Shown: positions 14,301 to 29,353, numbered from the stretch's first letter. The stretch: 64,000 nucleotides of DNA from Epiperipatus broadwayi (GCA_028023455.1 JAQFVV010013091.1:204743-268742); one strand, 5' to 3'. Notes: generated from the letters alone by a model not told the origin. Program-made: numbers and translations.

Positions 14301-16040
14301 TTTTTTTTATAATAAATGAGATCATGATTATTATTTTACATTAACATTCACCTTTTCTTGCTCTCATAAATAAGATTACATTTTATAATATATTTATTGT
14401 TATTTTCATAGAATCCTATACAAAATTTTTATTTATTTATCACTACTAGTTCATTCCACTTGTCAAATATACTTTATGATAATAAATTTGAAATATCTTT
14501 ACAACATATTTTACCACACTCAATTTTTTTAATATACCAGCTAAAATATAAAGTTAAAATATTATGTCCCCCATACATATAACTCATGTGTACTCTCTTC
14601 ACATCTTTAAGCATACTCTTTTTTTAACAAGAATAAATAACAAGGTTAATACTTTTTAACCTTATATACTAGATTGCATATAAAAAATTTTTCACTTATT
14701 ACTAACTAAAATACCTCACATTTATATTTCTTATCAAAACAAAAAAAAATATTAATAATAAATTTAAAATTCTTCTTCTCTTTGTTTTTTTCTTTAAAAC
14801 TATTTTCAATTTCCAGTTTAATACTATCATGGTCACCCAATAGATATTTACCATTTCTCATGAGTTTGGGTGCATCTCCTATCTTCTTTCTGCTAAAACA
14901 CATGTATATTTAAACAAAATAGACAAGCAAGCACAGCACTTGATAGAAAAAAAGTTCTGAATTGGATGCACCCTTTCTTCTTGACTAGTTTGAAATTACA
15001 TTCCCATAATTATACTCTGAAAAAATATATTAATGAAAGAGTTTAACAAATCTTTTCAATATAACTTCACATTATTTTCCCACATTGCCAAACTTTAAAA
15101 TATGTTTAACTAATTCATCAATAGGTTTACTTCACTTATTTCTTCCCTTTCCTGTTTCTTATTAACCTTATAAAATGTAAATACATATGAGTAATTTAAT
15201 TAACTTTCTGTATTATAGTATCATCTTCATGATTGTCATCTACTATTAAAAGTTAAACAGACTTTTTTGATTATCTTTCCCATTTCACTGTTTCTATCTG
15301 CTTTATATATTTTTTATTGAATCTCTACCCTGATCATCTGCTTTTATCCTTTTTCTTAAAAACCTTGGAATAAAGTGATGTCAAAAAAGTACTTACTTAA
15401 ATGTCATTGATCAATATCCCAAATCAACTATTACAACCTTTAAATTAAATATTTTTCTGTTTCTATTTAAAATAATTAAAATCAATAAATATTTTACAAA
15501 CAAAATTAAAGTAAATCATTAATATATGATATTATTAATTGAATTTAAATATAAAATTTATAATAAATATTTATGCTTAAAATATATTACTATTATGATA
15601 ATTTTAAAATAAATTATTATCTTGTAATCTATAATTGTTTCTTCTTTCATTTACTACAATTCTATATATTTAGCTTTTGAAAAAACATTGCCATAAAATA
15701 AATTAAAGCCAATTTTATAATTAATGATGTTTATTTAGATTGAAAACTTTAGTGTTAAAATTATATAATGGATTATAATATAAATAATTATAAATTAAGA
15801 ATGGTTATTAAATCTCTTCAGAATTCTATCTTTAATCTTTATGTATTAATTCATTTATTCATGTTATACCAAAAATTATAGCATTACTATTATTTTAATT
15901 ATAAATTTAAAATTTTAGAGCTATAATATATATTTTATATACTAGTCCTACCATGGATAACCAATCAAAAGGTTACAATATGTATTAAACATTTAATTTT
16001 TTTCCATGTGTTATCAATGTCTGTATTCCAATTATAATAA
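11389..16040. other. AT-rich non-coding stretch, nothing recognised
   Basis: About 4.6 kb of very A/T-rich DNA with homopolymer runs. The few ORFs (13959-14216, 14706-14903) have no recognisable motif or biased composition beyond AT richness. No tRNA, rRNA or repeat array was seen. Confidence 0.5.
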
Positions 16041-16202
16041 AATATATATAATTAATCAAAACAATACAATAATTAATACAGCAAAAAATATTTTAAAAAC
16101 AAATATATACCACAATTTAATAGAAGTACTTTCAACTATTAAATTGTGGTATATATTTGTTTTTAAAATATTTTTTACTATATTAATTATTGTATTGTTT
16201 TG

Positions 16203-16204
<2 letters not shown>
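16020..16204. mobile_element. Near-perfect palindrome made of two inverted PLE 3' tails
   Basis: The PLE tail known from 6.5 and 47.1 kb appears first in one orientation (about 16051-16130) and then immediately in the other (about 16131-16203) with no coding sequence between. The outer extension seen at 6685-6730 is present in reverse at about 16020-16050. It is followed by (TA)n. It looks like the extreme case of the inverted-cap architecture, where truncation removed the whole body. Confidence 0.75.
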
Positions 16205-16236
<32 letters not shown>

Positions 16237-16282
16237 CAAATACAATACATATAATTGATATATATATATATATATATATATA
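16204..16282. repeat. Two (TA)n tracts with a short unique spacer
   Basis: TA runs at about 16204-16234 and 16258-16282, separated by about 23 bp. They lie between the PLE palindrome and the possible exon at 16314. Confidence 0.9.
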
Positions 16283-16313
16283 ACTTCAATTATCATTTCT
16301 ATTATGTCTAGAT

Positions 16314-16587
16314 TTAAAAAGCAATCTACTCCAGAATTAGAATTATTGGACTGTGAAAGGCCTCCTGAAAAGGAAAATAAAATATACACTGGGGAAGACA
16401 AATTGTCACCAAAACAAGTGCAAGATAAATTAGCTAAAGCTAAAAAAGCAAAAGAAAAGGAAATAAAACAATCAGAAAAGGAAACAAAGAAAATATTAGA
16501 AGCTCAAAACAAAATTAACAAAAAAAGTAATTCTTATTGTCCAATGAAGGATGCTAACACATGCAAACTTGTAAAAATATCCACTGT
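16314..16587 (+). CDS. Possible internal exon, Lys/Glu-rich helix; weak EME1-like resemblance
   Basis: An open frame runs from just after a pyrimidine-rich stretch ending in TCTAG (plausible 3' splice site) to a canonical GTAAGT donor at about 16587. It encodes about 90 residues, including SPKQVQDKLAKAKKAKEKE and then a long Lys/Glu-rich predicted helix ending in a CKLVKI segment. A basic helix followed by a Cys-x-x-hydrophobic-Lys-Ile segment recalls the region just before the nuclease domain in EME1-type subunits of the MUS81 endonuclease, but this resemblance is weak and based on memory of the family. No partner exon was found in the window. It could equally be an exon of another coiled-coil protein or a chance ORF. 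Confidence 0.35.
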
Positions 16588-16839
16588 AAGTAATATTTTT
16601 AATAAATGTATGTGTGAATATGTATATATAGTAGCTTTGAAAGAGTATTTTCCATTATTTATATCTTATATATAAAATCCATAATTTCTCTATTCTTTGA
16701 TTGGTGAATGAATGTTTGTCCAATGACATCATGACCACTACATTTATGTGAAGAAACTAATTCTGTTACTAAATAAAAAATGCTATGGTAAAATATAAGT
16801 ATGAATGCTTGTAATTACAGGAATATAGTATATATTTCA

Positions 16840-18440
16840 CAGTAAAAGTTCATATCTAACTTCAGAAACAGCCACAAATACCAATTCATAATTCGATGTT
16901 AAAACATTCCATGCTTTAATGGTCTGTCAATCCCTAATATAGTTCCAATGAATGACATACTTAGCAATGTTAACAAAATTTTATAAATTAGCAATGTTTA
17001 ATAAAAAAAGACATTTACATTACATCTTTAAAAAATTGATAAAGCAACCAATTAAAAAAATATATTACAGATATTATATTTAATAAAAAAATACAAAAAC
17101 GACTGGCATTTTTGTATTCCATCCAAGTCAGCTGCAGAAATAGCAATGGATGCCAATTCATGTCATTAAGGCACTTCATTCTTTTTTAGTTTCTCAACCT
17201 CTAAAATAGTTCAGATAAAAGACATACTTAGCAATTAATAAATGGTAACTATTAATTCAGAGAATGCTCCAATAAATATATATTTCAAGCCCTAAAGCTA
17301 TCAAATATAACACATTTAAAATCGAAATTTTAGTTTAGCTTTATTAAAATTTGGAAATTTATTTATATAATACTAAAAAGTTTTCTTTAATTTACATTAC
17401 ATCTTTAATAACTGAAACACAGGCTTAATATATACCATGTGTCTATATATGTAATATACAGTATATGAGCACAGACTTTCACATGACCCACCACTCTCCA
17501 CCCTATCTAATAACAAAAATACACTCAAGCACATATTTGCTGAAAAGATAAATAATCACCAATATACGGATTTCATCTTTAATTAAAATGAAAGGCTGAA
17601 AGCCTCTCACATGCACTATTAGAATGCTTATATGACAGCCAATCAGATGTAATCATGACAGTATAGAGAGCTCTTGGGTTCCAACATTGATAAATGGTAT
17701 AACTATTAATAAAGGTAAAAAAAACTTGCAAGTAACTATCAAAAAAAATAATTTTTTATTCAGAGGGTACTCCAGTAAATATATATTACAAGCCATAAAA
17801 CTAGCAAATATTTAAAAATGTAAATTTTAATTTAGCTTTATTAAAATTTGGAAAATTATTTATGTAATATTAATATGTTTTGTTTAATTTACATTAAATC
17901 TTTAAAAAAATTTGATAAAGCACTCAATTCCGCAGTAAAGACATGTCTCAGCCATTAAAAAACATTGGAAAAAGCACATACTTTTAATTACAGAGAATAG
18001 TATTTAAATCATGAAGAAAATATGATATTTAGTGAGGGGAATAAATAGATGCTATAGTAACATATTTACATTTAATTTTGTTTAGCTATTATTATGTTTA
18101 TATGAAGAATTAATAAAAACTGCTCAGAAAAAAATCAGTACAAAGGCTTTGAATTACAGAGATGTAGTATTTAAATCATGAAGAAAATGTGATTACAGTG
18201 CATAAATTCATGTTTGAAATGTGATATACACTAAAGGGAAAATAGTTGCTTTAGTATAGTATTTACATTTAGTTTTCGTTACCATATAATTAAAGTCAAA
18301 ATGTCTGCCTTCTGATTGGCTACATTTCTCACGTTTAATATATAATATTAATTTACATTAAATCTAAAAAAAAAATTAAAGCAACCAATTAAAAAAAAAC
18401 ACCGGGCTTTACCCAGTACAGTCTGGTAAATATATATTTA
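16840..18440. repeat. Old nested repeat field
   Basis: The block TTACATTACATCTTTAA followed by GATAAAGCA or AAGCAACCAATT recurs near 17015, 17390, 17885 and 18350. A segment with AGCTTTATTAAAATTTGGAAA recurs near 17335 and 17835. A segment with AGTATTTAAATCATGAAGAA recurs near 18000 and 18165. No terminal repeats or coding capacity were found. The spacing is irregular, so these look like superimposed insertions or decayed tandem duplications. Confidence 0.55.
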
Positions 18441-19084
18441 GCATTATATTTATTTAACTTTACATGTATATATCATTTGAATCTTTGTTTGCAGAATTTA
18501 AAATTATCAAGAAATTGCATTACTTTGCTGATCAGAAATTTCAATCGAATTAAAAATATTTCTAATAATAATTCGATTGATTAAAAATTTCCCCATGTTA
18601 ATGGAACTCGTTCATATAAATAACCGAAATAGACTTTTGAGATATCCATACTACTATTCCACATATTGCCTAATTATTATGGCAAGAGAGTAGATTAATT
18701 GTTTAAAAACAGTAGCTTTGAGGGAATATTATTTATTATTTACTGTGTTTATATAAATTTATGGGTATGTGTACATGCATGTGTGTTTGTAAATTTGTTT
18801 TATTTTGGAATTTGAGTTTATAAAAAATTTTACAGTTTCCTATGCAAAGTCCAACATTGGTACAAGACAGTTTACTTTTTTAAAAGTTAAGAAGTAAAAT
18901 AAATAAATGATTATCATAAAACAAAATTATAATTCTGTAACAAAAAAAAATTAATTAAATTATTTTATACCTTTTTATGTATAAAATAATTAATAAAAAA
19001 GAAGAGCAATTTCTTAGGAAAACTTTTAAGCTAGTAGTAATAGCATGTTACATGAATCAGACAACTCAATGCAAAATGATGTTT

Positions 19085-19180
19085 CAGAGTCAAGCCTTCA
19101 TGATCGAGAGATCAGCGCAACTGCCTTGAAATCGGTTGTCCAGGTTAGCGGATTCACTTCCCGGCCGATGCTATGACACA
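19085..19180 (+). pseudogene. Possible tRNA-Ser-like relic or tRNA-derived SINE head
   Basis: A GC-richer patch contains CTTGAAATC, which resembles the anticodon arm of tRNA-Ser(UGA), followed by a long variable-arm-like stretch and GGATTCACTTCC, a degenerate B-box-like sequence. The D-arm/A-box is poor and no clean acceptor stem was found. It is either decayed or coincidental. Confidence 0.2.
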
Positions 19181-19709
19181 GGAGAAAAAAAATGTTTTGC
19201 AAAAGTTGAACCTTTTTACTTTTTATTAAAGTTTTATCTTTTTATCTCAGTTTCTAAATTTATGTATATGTTTGAGATTACTTAATATATATTATAATTT
19301 CATTTCCACTTTAAATACTGAATGTTTTTAACACAATTTTCAAATAATTATGTTGAAGTCATTATCTTAAATAATACAAGTACATCATGAGATTACACAT
19401 TCAAGTACAAAATATTGTAGTGGGAATTTGGCTATTTCAGATTAGGATGCCGATGTAAGAGTTAATAAAGTAAGGAATGTACAAATAGTTAATGCTGCTG
19501 CTAACTAAACTTCCATTAAGGACAGTGTTGGAAGAGACATTTAATGCTTGAAATACAAGAAATCCTTGATTGCTTTTAATGGTAATTAACACCAAGATAG
19601 GATTAAGTAAGGAACCATCTTACTACTGTTACAGTTACTGGTTTTTTAAGGCTTATCTTATATTGAGACATTATCAGTTTATGATCAAGCACAAACCTAT
19701 ATATATATA

Positions 19710-19803
19710 TATATAGATAAACATCACAGGATCACCATTTTTTATGCTTGCTTATAACAGTTATAAGAAAGCATAAGAAATGATGATCATGTGATGTTTA
19801 TTG
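19710..19803. repeat. Imperfect hairpin, ~40-bp arms
   Basis: The arm beginning AAACATCACAGGATCA is repeated in inverse, ending in ATCATGTGATGTTT, with GTTATAAG/CTTATAAC at the centre. It lies just downstream of a short TA run (about 19699-19716), about 250 bp upstream of the hammerhead-like motif at 20055. Confidence 0.7.
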
Positions 19804-20054
19804 GCTTAAGGTCAATCCTGCCTAATAGGATAGTGGTGACTTTGGTTATTAAAGAACCAAAGACACCAAAATGTATAGGTATTGAAGTGAGTTCAGATCT
19901 ATATGACTATATAAGCTAATGAGCTTGGATTTAAAATATTATTGTGTTTCAATTTAAGACTCCTTGTTTTGTAGTTAAGTAGAGATAAAAGGTGGCTGTT
20001 GGAGGCTTGCATTAGATCCTAAGATATACATGCAGTGCTCTCAGATCCAAAGCC

Positions 20055-20094
20055 TCTCACTGATGAAGGCCTCATGCCAGAAACTAGTCTGAGA
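20055..20094 (+). ncRNA. Hammerhead ribozyme-like motif (type I, palindromic stem III)
   Basis: Read on the plus strand, stem I TCTCA pairs with TGAGA around the core. CTGATGA is followed by a GGC/GCC stem II with loop CTCAT, then GAA, then the palindrome ACTAGT as stem III, then C at the expected cleavage position. All invariant core bases (CUGANGA, GAA, A15.1-U16.1, H17) are present. The first stem II pair is an A·A mismatch, which would weaken activity. A two-base-pair stem III suggests action as a dimer, as known for PLE and retrozyme hammerheads. Only a single copy was seen here. Confidence 0.6.
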
Positions 20095-20547
20095 ATATTG
20101 GATGAGTAGGCACTAAATGGGGATTTTATGCACAAGCCTTCTGGAATCCATTGAATACTCTGCCTTGCATTGAGTGACAATACTGTATGGAGAGTTTTGC
20201 CTGTTTATATATTTATATCTTACTAAAGTCCCGGGATCAATTCAGGTTAAGCATAAATTTTTAATGAGTCTCAAGACATTTAAAGATGGTCACAGATCAT
20301 TAAAACAAACCAATATATTATAATAAAATACAAATTAAATAAACAATGTTAATGAAGTAATGATTAAATTGTAGTTTTAGTTGGTATATTGATTAAATAT
20401 TATAATAGATTTGAATTAAAAATATTAACTTAGCAATATTAATAATAGACTATTCTGATACTTAAAAACTTGATTCTTACATGAAGCAAAATAATAGAGA
20501 TAATTCTTTCCTTTTATATTAAATAATTTTATTGAGCATACACTAAA

Positions 20548-20736
20548 TGTTTCTTCAACTACAATTGGGGTTTTTAGATTTAACTTGAAAGGAAAATGTG
20601 GGGGGCAGACAGAAATTAATTAAATAATTCCCTTTTCATAAAAAAGAAAAATTGTCTTAATTAATTTTTGGATCCTCCCCCCCATGCTATTATTACAAGT
20701 TAAATCTAAAAACTCCATTTGTGATTGAAGAAACAA
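20548..20736. repeat. Inverted repeat with ~90-bp imperfect arms
   Basis: The arm containing GTTTTTAGATTTAACTTG is mirrored by CAAGTTAAATCTAAAAAC. Further complementary blocks (ATTAATTAAATAATTCCC against TTAATTAATTTTTGGATCC) lie inside. No ORF was found. It resembles a foldback or MITE-like remnant. Confidence 0.65.
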
Positions 20737-20824
20737 TTATTCTTTTTAGTGCACAGTCAATAAAAGCATTTAATACAATTTTTTTTTTTATCTCTGCTAT
20801 TTTTCAGTTTTTAGCATTGACACA

Positions 20825-20980
20825 GTAAATGAAAATGTAAAACATAATGTTTTTTTCATTGAATCCAATTAAATTACTCCGTCTTTTCTTTTTAAAAACT
20901 TTATTTCTTCTTATCAACCATATACACATATTTATATCTTTAATACCCAATGTTTTGACCACTTTTTTCTATAGTCATTT
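20825..20980. repeat. Left arm of an outer inverted repeat around a PLE fragment
   Basis: Contains CTTTTTAAAAACTTTATTTC, TATCAACCATAT and CCCAATGTTTTGACCACTTT. These are found in reverse complement at about 21800-21945. The arms are roughly 85-90 percent identical by eye. Confidence 0.7.
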
Positions 20981-21148
20981 TCAATAATCTATAAAATTAT
21001 ACATTTATATCATTATTATTACAAATAAAATTAATGTATAAAAATGTATATACACTTATCATAAAAACAATAACATTTCTCTTTCATCTATCAATTCATT
21101 TTTTTACATATTATCTCTCCAAACTTTTTCCTTTTACATAACTCATTT

Positions 21149-21151
<3 letters not shown>

Positions 21152-21183
<32 letters not shown>

Positions 21184-21236
21184 TGAATCTAGGTGCAGCA
21201 TTGAGACCTATATATATATATATATATATATATATA
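21152..21236. repeat. Two (TA)n tracts separated by a duplicated PLE 5' junction
   Basis: (TA)n at 21152-21181 and 21209-21236. Between them, and again just after the second tract, stands AGGTGAATCTAGGTGCAGCA. The junction sequence has therefore been duplicated together with a TA tract. Confidence 0.9.
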
Positions 21237-21700
21237 GGTGAATCTAGGTGCAGCATTGAGAAAAGATTGAAGGAACACGAATTGTTATATAAGCGTGTAA
21301 AAAATAAAAATAATGGCGATTTAATATCTTTTTCAGTTTTCTTCGATCATGAAAAAAACATGTAAATATAAATTTAAATTTAATTTTGAAAATGTGAAAA
21401 TTCTTCATGAAGAGAGAAACCATAGTAAAAGAAAAATTAAAGAGGCAATTTTTATAAACAGGAATAAAACACATTTAATAAATTGACAAGCTTCTAACAT
21501 TAAAATACAAGATTCGTGGAATTTGAATTGATGACATTTGCTTCCGCTTTTAGTTTTTGAATTTTATGGCAGTTGAGGCAGGTTAGAAAGTAATTACTTC
21601 TGCAGATTTAAAGATTGTTTGTAATTGTTTGTAAACCGTTAAAAATATTATTTCAATTATAATTACAATATTGTTTTTAATTAACGGATATTTTTTTTAC
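21236..21700 (+). pseudogene. PLE fragment: GIY-YIG endonuclease remnant and 3' tail
   Basis: Coding starts in the GES-RCSIEK..KEHELLYKR segment of a GIY-YIG endonuclease (21238-21363). It then breaks into another frame near 21360, where a segment with ENVKI...ERNHSKRKIKEA continues to a stop near 21530. An in-frame TGA near 21484 adds damage. The closest relative in the window is the minus-strand copy at 47274-47700, but the 3' tail (about 21532-21690) is different and matches 38936-39090 instead. This indicates a second PLE subfamily. RT sequence is absent, so the copy is dead. Confidence 0.7.
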
Positions 21701-21799
21701 ACACACACACACACACATATAGTTCTTTTTATACCTTTAATCAACAACTTTAAAACAATACTCTTTTTTATACCATTTTAATTTGTTTTTATTTTGATC

Positions 21800-21945
21800 A
21801 TTTACAGAAAAAAGTGGTCAAAATATTGGGTGTTAAGAATGGCAATATGGTTGATAAAAGAAAATAAAGTTTTTAAAAAGAAAACAAGGAGAATATATAA
21901 TTTATTGGATTCAATGAAAAGAACATTATAATTTATAAAACATAT
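21800..21945. repeat. Right arm of the outer inverted repeat
   Basis: Reverse complement of about 20825-20980, with landmarks AAAGTGGTCAAAATATTGGG and ATGGTTGATAAAAGAAA. Together the two arms enclose the PLE fragment and both TA tracts. Confidence 0.7.
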
Positions 21946-22014
21946 ATATTTCAAAGAAAAAAGGAGATTTCTTATTGCAGTTGTTAAAAAGTTTGTTAAG
22001 AGCAGTGATAATAA

Positions 22015-22018
<4 letters not shown>

Positions 22019-22110
<92 letters not shown>
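22019..22110. repeat. (TA)n microsatellite
   Basis: About 46 uninterrupted TA units. Confidence 0.98.
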
Positions 22111-22111
<1 letters not shown>

Positions 22112-22274
22112 CAATGATCCATATCAAAACCAACATTCTAGTCATTTGTAACCATCAATTGACTAAAAACATTCTTATATTTATTATTTTTATTATACAT
22201 TATTATTTAATACTCATATAATTATTTACTAATATTTTATTATTTACTTTACATGATTGGATTTTTTATTTAAT

Positions 22275-23745
22275 GCCTTCAGCATTAGATTACACATTCA
22301 AGCAGAGGAGTAGAATCTCATTGATAGATTAACCATAAACAATATCTATAGCCAGATCAAGGCTACACAAACAGACATCACTGACCATCTTTCCTGACCA
22401 TAGCATGCATTTACACTGTTGGGGCAACAACTGCCATCCAAAGCACATTATTTGTTTTGAGAACAAGTCTCAGGCATCATCCAGCCATAAATGTTATATA
22501 TAGCCAGCATGCCTGAATCACAGGCACATGAACCCAGTGCTTGAATTATGCCCAGGCTAACTCACAATCTTAATCAAGGAACCCAGTGCAGTACTAATTA
22601 GCACATGGAAATATTTGTAATCTCTAATTTACTGGTAATACAGTTAAAAGAGAGAAATAATATAGAACAAATATTTTAAGCAAACATTTATTTATTTGCA
22701 CACACATATATTTAAATAAATATAACAGTACAATTTAACACAAAAGTTCATTTCATTAAAAAATGTGTAGACAGTTTTTTTTATTTTGTCAAGATGACAT
22801 CATCTTCCTGTAGTTAACACTTTCCATTGGTTTTGATTTTCTGGCTGGTTGGTTTTTCAGTCTCAGCAGTGGCTTCATGTGCTTCCTTTTATTTTTATGA
22901 TAGACAATTAGAAAAAGAGAGTATGTGGCAGCATCTATATTATGGAAGAGGCATTGATTTTAGGCAAGAAAAGTTTATGGAGTGGAAAACTTGGGACATG
23001 AAGCCTAGCCAACACTCCAAAGTTTTTCTAGCAATGCATGTTGCTACTTCTGTGGTTTATATATTTATATTTTCTTCAGAAATATGAACTGGCTCACTGA
23101 GGATCACATTAACTATGCCCTTAGTAATAATGAATGACTCAATGAACTTAGTAACTGATGAACTGAAGTGACTTTAAGAAAACTTCCAAAAACACTCTGG
23201 AAACTGAATAACAATGGACAAGCTGCTAGTTTTATACTTAACTCGCCATTTGTCTAATAATTATCATAATTTCAATTTGGTTTTAATTAATTTTACATTT
23301 TTATCAAATCTTTTTTTCTTAGATTCATCTAATATCTTAGCAGCCAGGAATCTTTCAAATTTTAAGTGCATTCCTGCCGATGAGATAGTTTACAAGATTT
23401 TCTACTTAATTCTATTAACAATTTTTATTTTAAAACATTTCATATTTATTTATTCTTTTAACATTTGTCTTTATCTTTTTTTAATTATAAAAAGAAGAGA
23501 GAAGATTTTAATTTTTTATCTCATGATTCTCTTTTCCCTCTTCCACTCTTAATAAAAACAATTTAATCTTATAACAAAAATAATTTAATCTTTCTTTTCA
23601 TTAATTTCATTTTTAAAAATAATCTTTTAAGGTATTTTTGTTTCTTTTTTTCTTCATAATTTATTTATTTTAAATTATTACATTATTAACATATGTAATG
23701 CAAATATATACATTGTTTACAACATATATGTTGTGAGCATTACAA
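22275..23745. repeat. Dispersed repeat family R1, copy C (~1.5 kb)
   Basis: Shares the block order of copies A (6786-8475) and B (9879-11388). Its right end is GCATTACA running directly into TATATATA. Chance ORFs at 22827-23087 and 23214-23552 lie inside this repeat and are not supported as genes, because the other copies do not preserve them. Confidence 0.65.
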
Positions 23746-23784
23746 TATATATATATATATATATATATTGTAATGCTTGTAATG

Positions 23785-23815
<31 letters not shown>
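23742..23815. repeat. Two (TA)n tracts within a small hairpin
   Basis: TA runs at about 23742-23769 and 23787-23814. TGTAATG...GTAATGTTA before the second tract is complementary to TAACATTACAAGCAT after it. Confidence 0.85.
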
Positions 23816-23816
<1 letters not shown>

Positions 23817-23846
23817 CATTACAAGCATAAAGCTAAACTAGTCAAT

Positions 23847-24552
23847 ATAAAATCAAAAGTACCCCAAATCCAAAATTAAACCAGACCAGCATAAAAATAA
23901 TATAAAAACACAACCTAAGGTTTCACTGCTACAAGCAGACTTCTCAAGTGTAAAGAACTACAAAAACTACACAATATATATAATATTAAAAACTACCCAC
24001 AAATCCATTCACTTTCCATCCACCCTTAATATTAAAAGAACTCTTAAATAAGTTAATTGCTTCAGAATAATAAATTTTCAATAATAAAGACTCTTTAATT
24101 CTTCTTTTGATTTCATTTCTCTCAAAGAAGACAACATTAGCTTCATCAAAACCAATAGTGTGGCCTGTATCTTTTTTATGGACATACAAAGCAGAACTAA
24201 GATATCTATTTTTAACTCTACTTTTATGAACATTTATTCTTTAATTTAAACTCAAACAACTCTGACCTATATAAACCTTCTTACAAAATAAACAAGGAAT
24301 AAAATATACTACACCAGGAATAGTCTTTCTATCAAAAACTTCTTTTGCATTATTTAATAAATTATTCAATGTAACACCCCTTTTCCAAGCAATTTTCTTA
24401 TTTCCAAACAATATACAATTTCTACACACAATTTTATAAGAAGACAATTTAAATGGCAAAGAAATAAAATCATATTTTTCTTTAACCTTTACATCTTTAC
24501 AAATATTACTATTAAATAAAATACTTTTAACAAATTTATCAGAGTATCCAAG
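23847..24552 (-). pseudogene. PLE copy (left half of a 5'-to-5' pair): RT C-terminus, GIY-YIG endonuclease, 3' tail
   Basis: On the minus strand the reading frame starts near 24552 in a GYSDKFVKS segment, typical of the end of the PLE reverse transcriptase. It passes through a linker containing Cys residues (IVCRN) and enters the endonuclease with GVVYFIPCLFCKKVYIGQS, a GIY-YIG variant preceded by a C-x2-C pair. A single base change creates a TAA stop at about 24238-24240, where the partner copy has Glu. The rest of the frame stays open to about 23989. The 3' tail runs to about 23847 and abuts a TA-rich hairpin. The stop inactivates this copy. Confidence 0.8.
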
Positions 24553-24554
24553 TA

Positions 24555-28459
<3,905 letters not shown>

Positions 28460-28687
28460 ATGACTACGTTGGCAAATTCTTTAAAACATCACAGTTTTGG
28501 ACATAATGATGATATAATAACTGCTCATTCTTCTAGACACCACAGCCATGTAGGATATGAAGATCTCCAAGAGCCCCATTCCTCCAAGCATCATGGTTTA
28601 ATAAAACATGGAGACCATCATAGCTATCATTCCTCAAAATACGCCGACTTTCACTGTGCCATCAATGAAAATTATCAACCAGATTGA
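28460..28687 (+). CDS. Possible terminal exon encoding a His/Ser-rich tail, function unknown
   Basis: The frame opens with ATG directly after TTTCTAATTTCAG, a good 3' splice site, and runs 75 codons to TGA. The protein is strikingly rich in His and Ser, with repeated HSSRHH, HSSKHH and YHSSKY motifs, and ends in an Asn/Pro/Asp tail. The in-frame codon just upstream of the splice site region is a stop, so either this is a coding exon starting at the splice site or the ATG is the true start after a spliced 5' UTR. Codon use and composition differ from the surrounding DNA, which has no such repeats. I do not recognise the family. Histidine clusters can bind metal, but that is only a possibility here. 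Confidence 0.4.
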   Translation: MTTLANSLKHHSFGHNDDIITAHSSRHHSHVGYEDLQEPHSSKHHGLIKHGDHHSYHSSKYADFHCAINENYQPD

Positions 28688-28689
28688 TA

Positions 28690-29255
28690 AACTATAAATG
28701 AACATTTAATTAAAAATATTTTAAGAAAGGTTGTTATTGATAAATATAAGATGTCTAGTTTTTACGAACAGGAAACTAAGATCTTAATAGAAAAATTACA
28801 ACTTTTGTTTTTATAGCCATAACAACAACACAAATAGCAGCTAATGAAAAATTAGTCATAAAGATTTATATTTAAAACTTTTTTATATACTTTAATCTAT
28901 TTTGAGAAACATTATTTATATTTATGAATAACTGGATTTTTTTTACAAATTTTTAACTCTTTTTTTTTCATATTTTCCGCACTCTTTTCTTTTAATATAT
29001 TATCCCCTTTACTTTTTTTTAGCCTTTTCTACATTTACTCATATATATTTGTGCACCCGTTATAATATATTTATGCTACTTATATAATTTGTGTAAATTG
29101 TAGATATGTACATATATATATATATATTGAACTTTAATTTCTAATGACATATATACACACTTATCACTGGTTAATGTACATAAATACCCCCCCCCCACAC
29201 GCATTACAGACATCTATTAACATAATTGCATATATATAAATATCTAGAGGAATTA
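28690..29255. other. Non-coding stretch, nothing recognised
   Basis: AT-rich DNA with a short TA run near 29110-29127 and a C9 run near 29188. It may be the 3' UTR or flank of the possible exon ending at 28687. Confidence 0.45.
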
Positions 29256-29265
29256 TATATATAGA

Positions 29266-29353
29266 TAGACAAATAGATAAATAAATAGATAGATAGACAG
29301 AAAGGTATATAGACAAATAGATAAATAAATAGATAGATAGACAGAAAGGTATA
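29266..29353. repeat. Two copies of a 44-bp GATA-type minisatellite unit
   Basis: The unit starts AGACAAATAGATAAATAAAT and ends AGAAAGGTATAT. Copies begin at about 29267 and 29311. Confidence 0.85.

Noticed and set aside
16840-18440. A satellite array or centromeric repeat
   Set aside because: Unit spacing is irregular and only a few diverged blocks recur, so a nested old repeat field is more likely.
22827-23552. Two ORFs inside R1 copy C (22827-23087, 23214-23552)
   Set aside because: The homologous parts of copies A and B do not keep the frames open.
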